The notes under the pieces are model-generated. The model was not told the origin of the DNA, did no database searches, and saw only the letters and a program-made list of their open reading frames with translations. A stretch of DNA of 5,174 nucleotides from Candidatus Altimarinota bacterium (GTDB lineage: Bacteria; Patescibacteriota; Gracilibacteria; JAHISY01): contig JAGLJE010000021.1 of assembly GCA_023142645.1 (NCBI GenBank), positions 1 through 5,174 on the forward strand, given 5' to 3'. Every line of letters begins with the position of its first letter. Position 1 is the first letter of the stretch. Positions 1 through 5,174 of the stretch are shown one piece after another. The position numbers and the translations under genes were made by a program.

Positions 1-725
1 GCTTCGTCTATCCGGCCATCAACCAGCTCTTTTCGCACGCGGCCCGGCTCCGCAACCGAACCCGCGGACGGCTCCACGTCCCGATGGTGGTGCGGATGCC
101 CTACGGCGGCGGAATCCACCCCCCGGAGCACCATTCGGAGAGCTACGAGAGCCTGTTCCTCAACACTCCGGGATTCAAGGTGGTGGTGCCCTCCAACCCC
201 CACGACGCCAAGGGGCTGCTGACCGCAGCCATCCAGGACGACGACCCGGTTCTCTTCATGGAGCCCAAGCGGATCTACCGCGCCTTCCGGGAGCCGGTGC
301 CCACCGAGCCCTACACGGTGCCGCTCGGCACGGCCGAGGTGGCCCGGTCGGGCAGCGAGGCCACGATCATCTCGTGGGGTGCGATGGTCCGGGTCTGTCT
401 GGACGCGGCCGAGGTGATGGCTCACGACGGCGTGTCGGTGGAGGTGGTGGATCTTCGCACCCTCAACCCGCTCGACCGCGACACCTTCATGGAGAGCGTG
501 GTCAAGACCGGACGGGCCGTGGTAGTCCACGAAGCGCCGCGGACCAACGGGTTCGGGGCCGAGATCGTGGCCCAGATCAACGAGCACGCCCTGCTCCAGC
601 TGGAGGCTCCGGTGCAACGGGTCGCCGGGTTCGACGTGGTCTTCCCCCTCGCCCAGAACGAGAAGCTGTACCTGCCGTCGCGGGAGCGGATTATCTCCGC
701 CGTCGAGAAGACCCTTGCGTTCTAG
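1..725 (+). CDS. 2-oxo acid dehydrogenase E1 component, beta subunit (pyruvate or branched-chain type), 5'-truncated
   Basis: This is the C-terminal 240 codons of the E1 beta subunit; the frame is open from position 3 and the gene starts before the window. E1 alpha-beta decarboxylates a 2-oxo acid with thiamine diphosphate and passes the acyl group to the lipoyl E2 in the cytoplasm. Family members are about 325 residues, so roughly 85 N-terminal residues are missing. Counting from position 3, the rest of the pyrimidine-binding transketolase domain covers about residues 1-100, with YGGG (34-37), HHSES (43-47), TPGFKVVVPS (55-64) and EPKRIYR (87-93). The transketolase C-terminal domain follows from about 110, with DLRTLNPLD (150-158) and HEAPRTNGFGAE (176-187). 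The EPKRIYR and HHSES forms lean towards branched-chain 2-oxoisovalerate dehydrogenases, but substrate cannot be settled from this fragment. Its strong G/C third-position bias differs sharply from all other genes in the window. It ends naturally at TAG 723-725; no terminator is visible. Confidence 0.93.
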   Translation, partial: FVYPAINQLFSHAARLRNRTRGRLHVPMVVRMPYGGGIHPPEHHSESYESLFLNTPGFKVVVPSNPHDAKGLLTAAIQDDDPVLFMEPKRIYRAFREPVPTEPYTVPLGTAEVARSGSEATIISWGAMVRVCLDAAEVMAHDGVSVEVVDLRTLNPLDRDTFMESVVKTGRAVVVHEAPRTNGFGAEIVAQINEHALLQLEAPVQRVAGFDVVFPLAQNEKLYLPSRERIISAVEKTLAF

Positions 726-727
726 TC

Positions 728-753
728 ATTGCACATTGAAAATTGCACATTGA
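728..753. repeat. Short heptamer tandem repeat at the composition boundary
   Basis: A 12-base unit, ATTGCACATTGA, occurs at 728-739 and again at 742-753, a 14-base period. Read in sevens the tract is ATTGCAC, ATTGAAA, ATTGCAC, ATTGATT, starting at 728, 735, 742 and 749, so every heptamer begins ATTG. The last one runs into the serA stop codon. The tract fills nearly all of the 28 bases between the E1 beta stop and the serA stop. It does not form an inverted repeat, so it is not a hairpin terminator for either convergent gene. Similar short ATTG-type tandem tracts are, from memory, common between genes in some AT-rich bacterial groups; that is not tested here. Confidence 0.8.
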
Positions 754-2349
754 TTAAAGCTCTATTCCTAAAACCTCTTCGAAATCGTCCCAACTCCGTA
801 GCTCATCGAGAATACTCTCGGGAATCGGATCGTCCACGTCGAGAATCATCAACGCATCACCCCCTACTTTATTACGACCAAGATCCATGTTGGCAATGTT
901 GATAGAGTTTTCGCCGAGCAGCGTACCGATCCGACCGATAATTCCCGGCTGATCGCGGTGGCGGGTGAGCAAAAGGTGTTGCACTGGTACGAAATTCGTT
1001 TGAAAATTTTGGATAAAGATAATCCGCGGCTCGTTTTCAACGAGTGTGCCGCGCACCTCCACCTCCGCTTTTTCCGCAGTGAGCTTAATTCCAATTTGGC
1101 TAAGATAGTTTTCAAGCTTTTTCTCAGTTTTTACGGAAAGTTTCAAACCCTTTTCTTCGGCTAAATCCGCCGCGTTTGTGAAATTCACATTTTCCGCGTC
1201 AGTGAGAGTTTCGAGCAGACCTTTTAAAATTGAGACTTGCGGCATTTTGGTATCCGCCTCAGCAATTTCCCCCGAGACAGTTAATTCCGCTTTTTTTAAT
1301 TTCGCACCACCGAGCATCTGCGCTGCCAACTTCGTAATTTTTTCTGCAAGCTCGTTCCAAATTTTTTGATCTTTCAAGCTCCCCCCCTCACGAGCCGGCA
1401 AATTGACGACATACTCGACAACCTCCCCCCGTAATGCACGCGCAACTTGATCCGCGAGTTGTAACCCAACCTTTTCTTGTGCTTCGACGGTAGAAGCTCC
1501 GAGATGCGGAGTCGTGAAAAAATTCGGCAGCTGTAAAAGCGGACTCTTCGAATCAACCGGCTCTTCATAAAAAGTGTCTAACGCGGCAAGCGCGTCCGGA
1601 TTTTTTTCTAGCCAGTTTTTCAACGCTTCCTCGTCCACTACCCCTCCACGCGCGCAGTTGAGAATCATTGCATTCGGTTTCATTATTTCGAATTCTTTTT
1701 CTGCGATCAAATTTTTCGTCTGCGGAATCAACGGAACATGAAGCGTGATGACATCCGATTTTTCAAGAAGTTTTTTCAATTCAACCAGCTCCGCTCCCAC
1801 CGACTCTGCAATTTCCGAAGTTGTAACCGGATCAAAGGCGAGAATTTTTAAATTGAAACCATGTGCACGCTCCGCCACAAGTTGCCCAATCTTACCGAGA
1901 CCGACGATACCGAGAGTTTTGCTATCAAGTTCGCGACCAATTTTGCCGAGTTCTTTTTTTTGCCATTCCCCTTTTTTAGTTGAAAAATTCGCCGCTGGCA
2001 GCTGCCGAAATGCAGAAAGAATATGCGCGAAGACAAGCTCCGCGACGCTCGTTAAATTACCGGTCGGCGCATTCACCACGAGAATACTTTTCCCACTCGC
2101 CGCTTTTTTGTCGATGTTGTCCGTTCCTGCTCCTGCGCGTCCAATCACTTTTAATTTTTTTCCTGCCTCGATAATTTTGGAAGTAACATTCGTCGCCGAA
2201 CGAACAATCAACGCATCAAAATCAGGAATTTTTTTTACGATCTCATTCTCACTCAAACCGGTTTTTACTTCAACTTCGCAATCTTTTTGTTTCTCGAGAA
2301 ATTCGATCGCTGCAGACGCTAAACTATCCGCGATGAAAATTTTAAACAT
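754..2349 (-). CDS. serA: D-3-phosphoglycerate dehydrogenase (three-domain form)
   Basis: This cytoplasmic enzyme oxidises 3-phosphoglycerate to 3-phosphohydroxypyruvate with NAD+, the first committed step of serine synthesis. At 531 residues it matches the long class with an extra intervening domain. Visible landmarks are RSATNVT (50-56), GRAGAGTDNID (70-80), the Rossmann loop GLGKIG (150-155) followed by Asp173 typical of NAD preference, and NCARGGVVDE (231-240). The expected catalytic triad is Arg234, Glu263 (EEP) and His282 (PHLGAST). An allosteric-substrate-binding-type intervening domain lies at about 325-450. A C-terminal ACT domain starts at about 459 with HRDQPGIIGRIGTLL; in relatives this binds serine for feedback inhibition. 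ATG 2349 is the only start, because an in-frame stop lies ten codons upstream (2377-2379). No Shine-Dalgarno is present; the leader carries CTCC instead. No frameshift. No other serine-pathway gene is visible, and no terminator follows. Confidence 0.97.
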   Translation of the reverse strand: MFKIFIADSLASAAIEFLEKQKDCEVEVKTGLSENEIVKKIPDFDALIVRSATNVTSKIIEAGKKLKVIGRAGAGTDNIDKKAASGKSILVVNAPTGNLTSVAELVFAHILSAFRQLPAANFSTKKGEWQKKELGKIGRELDSKTLGIVGLGKIGQLVAERAHGFNLKILAFDPVTTSEIAESVGAELVELKKLLEKSDVITLHVPLIPQTKNLIAEKEFEIMKPNAMILNCARGGVVDEEALKNWLEKNPDALAALDTFYEEPVDSKSPLLQLPNFFTTPHLGASTVEAQEKVGLQLADQVARALRGEVVEYVVNLPAREGGSLKDQKIWNELAEKITKLAAQMLGGAKLKKAELTVSGEIAEADTKMPQVSILKGLLETLTDAENVNFTNAADLAEEKGLKLSVKTEKKLENYLSQIGIKLTAEKAEVEVRGTLVENEPRIIFIQNFQTNFVPVQHLLLTRHRDQPGIIGRIGTLLGENSINIANMDLGRNKVGGDALMILDVDDPIPESILDELRSWDDFEEVLGIEL

Positions 2350-2356
2350 TTTTAAA

Positions 2357-2391
2357 GGAGTTAGTATTATCTCCGCTTACGCTTACGGAGA
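2357..2391 (-). promoter_or_regulatory. serA leader with two mutually exclusive small hairpins
   Basis: On the + strand TCTCCG (2370-2375) and CGGAGA (2386-2391) are perfect 6-base inverted arms around a 10-base loop made of the tandem CGCTTA repeat (2374-2385). A second hairpin can form between 2357-2360 (GGAG) and 2371-2374 (CTCC), with two further pairs after an A-A mismatch. In the serA transcript both use the same GGAG segment, so only one can form at a time. The segment next to the start reads ACTCCTTTAAAA, which resembles the anti-Shine-Dalgarno end of 16S rRNA rather than a ribosome-binding site. There is no U-run after the arms, so this is not a standard terminator. A regulatory role is inference; the stems are short and could arise by chance. 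Confidence 0.3.
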
Positions 2392-2425
2392 TTTGGAAAC
2401 GAATTCTAACCTGCTCTACATAAAT

Positions 2426-2453
2426 TTAATAGTTAAAGAAAATTGGCTTTCAA
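2426..2453 (-). promoter_or_regulatory. Candidate sigma-70-type promoter for serA
   Basis: Reading the minus strand, a -35-like TTGAAA lies at 2453-2448 and a -10-like TATTAA at 2431-2426, with a 16-base spacer. Transcription would begin near 2419 and give a leader of about 70 bases before the serA start, including the hairpins at 2357-2391. The region is AT-rich, so chance matches are easy and confidence is limited. Confidence 0.35.
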
Positions 2454-2471
2454 AATAAATTTTAGTAAAAT
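2443..2471 (+). promoter_or_regulatory. Candidate sigma-70-type promoter for the surface-protein gene pair
   Basis: TTGGCT (2443-2448) and TAAAAT (2466-2471) are separated by 17 bases and match the -35 and -10 consensus at 4 and 5 of 6 positions. Transcription would start near 2478, about 20 bases before the ATG at 2498, leaving a short leader with no Shine-Dalgarno sequence. Its -35 box touches the -35 box of the opposite candidate promoter at base 2448, so the two would be back to back. Confidence 0.35.
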
Positions 2472-2497
2472 CCCAAAAAGCGCTCACTCGAAATAAA

Positions 2498-3106
2498 ATG
2501 GTAATCTCCTCTAACTTCGTAACAGCTCTCGCCTTCTCTGCGATTATCTCCGCTCTCGCGGTGACAGCGGCGCTTTTGCCAAGCGGCGGAGTGGAGAAAG
2601 AAATTCGAGATTTGAGAATTGAGCACGGAATCGAAATTGAATCTCCCACAAGTTTCGAAGATGAAGAAAGGAGTATCTTCGATTTTTTGCATTTCCGGAT
2701 TAATCCCGTGAAAATAGAACCGCGTGAAGAAATCACGCGCTCAAAACAGCCTTCGAATAAAAAAATTGTGACAATTGAACAGTCTGAGATCCCTCCCGTT
2801 CGCAGCCCACAAGAATTCGTGACAAAGATAGAAGACACTACTACCGAAATTTTGGAAGAATTAACTAATTTCGTGGAACACGAGCGTAAAATTCGTTACG
2901 AAGCAATCCGAACTGGAGATGTCGAAAGCTGTGCTTTAATCGAAAATGAGCGCGCAGAGATAGATTGTCGTGGAGAAATTTATTTCCAAAAAGCAATTAG
3001 CGAGAAAAATATAAAACTTTGCTATAAAATTGAAAATGAAAATTTAAAAAGATACTGTCAAATTTACACTTTTTTAATCCCCCAAGAAGATGCTCCAAAA
3101 AATTAA
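2498..3106 (+). CDS. Hypothetical membrane-anchored protein with C-terminal cysteine-pair repeats
   Basis: I do not recognise a named family for this 202-residue protein. Residues about 7-28 are an uncharged hydrophobic helix (FVTALAFSAIISALAVTAAL), either a signal anchor or an uncleaved signal; there is no Lys or Arg before it. The rest is hydrophilic and rich in Glu, Ile and Lys, with a probable linker at about 45-110, a likely helix at about 112-138, and two 30-residue repeats at 134-193. Its only four cysteines lie in these repeats as C-x11-C pairs, 145/157 and 175/187. The frame has no other start between the upstream stop (2456-2458) and ATG 2498. No Shine-Dalgarno is visible. It ends with TAA after the start of the next gene (17-base overlap), so the two are probably translated together. 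An extracytoplasmic location is inferred from the helix and cysteines; function is unknown. Confidence 0.82.
   Translation: MVISSNFVTALAFSAIISALAVTAALLPSGGVEKEIRDLRIEHGIEIESPTSFEDEERSIFDFLHFRINPVKIEPREEITRSKQPSNKKIVTIEQSEIPPVRSPQEFVTKIEDTTTEILEELTNFVEHERKIRYEAIRTGDVESCALIENERAEIDCRGEIYFQKAISEKNIKLCYKIENENLKRYCQIYTFLIPQEDAPKN
2897..3076 (+). repeat. Two-copy 30-residue cysteine-pair protein repeat
   Basis: Within the small membrane protein, residues 134-163 and 164-193 align without gaps. Shared positions include Ala-Ile at 136-137 and 166-167, Cys at 145 and 175, Ile-Glu-Asn-Glu at 148-151 and 178-181, and Cys at 157 and 187. The spacing between equivalent residues is exactly 30. The pattern is A-I-x7-C-x2-IENE-x5-C. 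The DNA copies have diverged, so this is conserved at the protein level rather than a recent duplication. Each unit looks like a helix pair that could be held by one disulfide; that structure is inference. Confidence 0.75.
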
Positions 3107-5174
3107 AAAGTTGACTGCTCAAGTCACGCTAGTCGCGGTTGTTCTAGCCGCAGTATTGTTTATTAATGTGGGATCGCCCAAACATTTAAAATCTTATATT
3201 TTAAATGTACCCGAACAGCTTTGGGGACAGGCTTATAGTCCAAATATCGGTTGGATTAATTTTTATTGCGATGGAGCCAGCGGCACCATACCGGCAGCTG
3301 CCCCAGCCGGAAAAGGTGCTCCTGTGATGCCGAATTTTTGTGACACTACCCCCTACGGAGTCACTTTCGATTCAACCACAAACACTTTTTCGGGGGAAGC
3401 TTATTCGAATACCTACGGCTGGCTAGATTTAAATGGTCTCACAATGAATCCTTCATTTAAGGTCAATGGCGATACGAATGGTGGTGCTCTCGGCGACTAC
3501 AATTTCGGCACCACCTACTTCGAAAAAAACGATCCAAACAACAAAAATCCCGGCATCGATTATCGCAATACTTCGGGCTATTTCTGCGGATTCGCGTACA
3601 GTGATACGGCTGGCTATATCAGTTTTTGTGATCCACAAACAAAAGAAGATGTCCCGAAAGATATTTCTGTTTCTGGGTTCGATTTTAATACATATGCAGT
3701 TTATTTAGGAATTGGTGATAGCGATGACCCTCTCCCGCCTACTCTCACCACAACACCGAAAGTTTTTGCAGCGACAGATAACTACAACGAAACTTTGTGG
3801 TTCCAGGATGATGTTGTGAATATCGATTCTGTGGTCATAAAAATTCTTGATTCAAACGGAGTTGAGCAAACTTATAACGCGAATCATTTCGACCCAGCAA
3901 ACAATCGCGCTTCGGTCGATATCACAAACCATGATTTTCGTATCATCGGTAATTACGATCTCACCTTCACCGCTTGTGACACCATCGGTAATTGTACCGA
4001 CCCAACTGTTGAAAATGACGGATTATATTCCGGATTTTTCACCGTCGTTGCAGCTGCACCCGACTGGATTGGCAACAGCTTTTTTGAGTTCAGCGTTCCA
4101 ACACAAATAGCTGATGGGCAAGAAAACCATCTCGTACGAACAACACTAATTGACGAATACGGTAATCCTGTTATTTCCGTGGCAGGAATCAAAGAAGTGA
4201 GCGTGAATACTAAATTTGAAAATACTACAAGACTTGATCAAATCGCCGGAACGGGAGATTCAGCAATTTTTGAGGCTAGCGAGTTTGGCTTCGGTCCAGT
4301 AGAAGGTGGCACCTCAACTGGATATTTAATCGAAGCCAACGGCGGCGACGGTAAGTTTCAGATTGATGTGAAATCATACGCGCCGACAAGTAAAGGCTAC
4401 GCGCCAATCGTAGGTGACGGATTCAATCTTTTCTTTGATGAAATGACCTACAATGTCGCTGCTCTCGGTGGATATATAAATGTCGGTGAAAGTTCGGGAA
4501 CTTACGGCGTCGCCGTCGGCTTCGAACCGCGTAATTTTGCTTTCTCCCCCACTCTCGTGACCACACCCGAAGCACTGATTTGGGACAGCGTCACGAACAC
4601 ATATATTCTTGACGTTTCAGCCATTGAAAATATAACGGTCAACGCACCAAAAAGATTCAATCTCGAGTTACAGAATTTCAGTAGCAGTGTAACAGCCGGC
4701 AACCCTGAACTCGGACTGCTCATGGATACGAGCGACGGTAGTGTCACATGGGTGGATGCGATTACCGAAAACCCAATCGTGCAAGCTTTAACTTTAGATA
4801 TCGAGGATGCTGACGGCTTCGATGGTTCGTGGAATGCGGCGGGTGGACTCGTAAGCGGTGGAACTATAGATTGGAGCAGTATAGAAAATATTCGTATGCG
4901 GGCAACTCCGGAACTTGATCTTGCCGCCGCGGTACCGGAAGATTTCAGTACACTTTTTGAAACTTACGCTGGCTACGATGTCAGCGGGAAGCAAGTACGG
5001 CACAAAAGTGAAATGTTGGGAATAGGCGCGAAGCTTTTCAACCCTGGTGTCGAGATCATCGGCTCTGTATATTCGAGCGGTGGCACTTCTTCGAAACAAA
5101 CTGGAAGTGAATTGAACCAATCGCTCGGTGACACTGCACAAAGCGAACTTGAAAGTATAATTAATCGTAGTACG
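3090..5174 (+). CDS. Large exported surface protein with GxAYS repeats and Ig-like domains, 3'-truncated
   Basis: The frame is open for 695 codons from ATG 3090 to the right edge with no stop, so the C terminus is missing. The N terminus is a classical signal or anchor: a Lys-rich start (MLQKIKK) then a hydrophobic core at about 8-27. Residues 46-179 carry three GxAYS motifs. A beta-rich Ig-like domain follows at about 222-320, including ACDTIGNC with Cys296 and Cys302. A second Ig-like region starts at about 339 with ADGQ...LIDEYGNPV, resembling invasin-type Big_1 domains. The remainder to about 655 is beta-rich, then a Ser/Gly/Gln-rich segment from 661. Cysteines (60, 84, 166, 180, 296, 302) are few and paired. 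ATG 3090 is the first start after the in-frame stop at 3075-3077; AAGAAG directly before it is only a weak ribosome site. It overlaps the previous gene by 17 bases. Likely a cell-surface or adhesion protein; the exact role is unknown. Confidence 0.9.
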   Translation, partial: MLQKIKKLTAQVTLVAVVLAAVLFINVGSPKHLKSYILNVPEQLWGQAYSPNIGWINFYCDGASGTIPAAAPAGKGAPVMPNFCDTTPYGVTFDSTTNTFSGEAYSNTYGWLDLNGLTMNPSFKVNGDTNGGALGDYNFGTTYFEKNDPNNKNPGIDYRNTSGYFCGFAYSDTAGYISFCDPQTKEDVPKDISVSGFDFNTYAVYLGIGDSDDPLPPTLTTTPKVFAATDNYNETLWFQDDVVNIDSVVIKILDSNGVEQTYNANHFDPANNRASVDITNHDFRIIGNYDLTFTACDTIGNCTDPTVENDGLYSGFFTVVAAAPDWIGNSFFEFSVPTQIADGQENHLVRTTLIDEYGNPVISVAGIKEVSVNTKFENTTRLDQIAGTGDSAIFEASEFGFGPVEGGTSTGYLIEANGGDGKFQIDVKSYAPTSKGYAPIVGDGFNLFFDEMTYNVAALGGYINVGESSGTYGVAVGFEPRNFAFSPTLVTTPEALIWDSVTNTYILDVSAIENITVNAPKRFNLELQNFSSSVTAGNPELGLLMDTSDGSVTWVDAITENPIVQALTLDIEDADGFDGSWNAAGGLVSGGTIDWSSIENIRMRATPELDLAAAVPEDFSTLFETYAGYDVSGKQVRHKSEMLGIGAKLFNPGVEIIGSVYSSGGTSSKQTGSELNQSLGDTAQSELESIINRST
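3225..3626 (+). repeat. Three GxAYS-xxx-G[WY] protein motifs
   Basis: In the large surface protein the pattern G-x-A-Y-S-x3-G-[WY]-[IL]-x-[FL] occurs at residues 46-58 (GQAYSPNIGWINF), 102-114 (GEAYSNTYGWLDL) and 167-179 (GFAYSDTAGYISF). Copies are 56 and 65 residues apart. The first is followed by YGVTFDS at 89-95, before the second copy. This resembles the GYAWS-NIGWI-F repeats I recall from Patescibacteria surface proteins, with Tyr in place of the first Trp. The repeats probably each form a beta-hairpin in a small beta-rich domain; that is inference. Confidence 0.7.

Noticed and set aside
374..739. Open frame of 121 codons overlapping the E1 beta gene
   Set aside because: It is an Arg/Gly/Pro-rich shadow typical of alternate frames in GC-rich genes; the other frame has clear E1 beta motifs.
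728..753. Transcription terminator between the convergent genes
   Set aside because: The tract is made of direct repeats, with no inverted arms and no T-run after a stem on either strand.
2354..2360. AAAGGAG on the + strand, a strong Shine-Dalgarno-like sequence
   Set aside because: No ATG, GTG or TTG follows at a suitable distance; it is on the wrong strand for serA and far from the ATG at 2498.
1745..2458. Long + strand frame of 237 codons opposite serA
   Set aside because: It lies antisense to the N-terminal half of serA, whose motifs are unmistakable; the Ser/Phe-rich translation has no recognisable domain.
2416..2838. Minus-strand frame of 140 codons opposite the small membrane protein
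   Set aside because: The + strand frame has a membrane helix and an exact 30-residue repeat, while the minus-strand translation has no pattern and would cover the candidate promoters.
4794..5141. Minus-strand frame of 115 codons within the surface-protein gene
   Set aside because: The + strand frame is open for 695 codons and contains coherent repeats and domains, so this is a shadow.
2498..5174. Alternative genetic code 25 (TGA as glycine, as in Gracilibacteria)
   Set aside because: No in-frame TGA occurs in the two + strand genes or in serA, although they contain many glycines, and all of these are GGN codons.
1..5174. tRNA, rRNA, CRISPR array, insertion sequence or transposase
   Set aside because: No clover-leaf core, rRNA motif, regularly spaced repeats, terminal inverted repeats or transposase frame was seen on either strand.

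Overview
The window joins two stretches of DNA that look as if they come from different genomes. Positions 1-725 are very GC-rich: sample 60-base lines counted by hand give about 65-78% G+C. They hold the 3' part of a thiamine-diphosphate dehydrogenase E1 beta gene with almost exclusively G/C-ending codons, as in Actinobacteria-like or other high-GC bacteria. From the base after its stop codon the sequence turns AT-richer (hand-counted lines 20-58%), with Lys/Glu/Ile/Asn-rich proteins and poor Shine-Dalgarno sequences. The surface-protein repeats here resemble those I associate with Patescibacteria (CPR), so a Patescibacteria-like source is an inference for the right-hand part. Reading frames show no in-frame TGA, so the standard bacterial code fits.

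Layout: (a) 1-725, + strand, E1 beta subunit of a 2-oxo acid dehydrogenase, missing its 5' end; (b) 728-753, four tandem ATTGNNN heptamers lying exactly on the composition boundary; (c) 754-2349, - strand, a complete three-domain D-3-phosphoglycerate dehydrogenase (serA) that converges on the E1 gene; (d) 2350-2497, a divergent intergenic region with candidate back-to-back promoters and an unusual serA leader; (e) 2498-3106, + strand, a small membrane-anchored protein with two 30-residue cysteine-pair repeats; (f) 3090-5174, + strand, the first 695 codons of a large exported repeat/Ig-like surface protein that runs off the right edge and overlaps the previous gene by 17 bases.

SerA makes the first committed step of serine synthesis and stands alone here, without other serine genes in view. 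The two + strand genes overlap and both look exported with cysteine-containing extracytoplasmic parts, so they probably form one operon for a cell-surface structure; the function of that pair is unknown. The E1 beta gene has no visible functional link to the rest, and the junction at about 726 should be treated as a possible assembly chimera until reads are checked.
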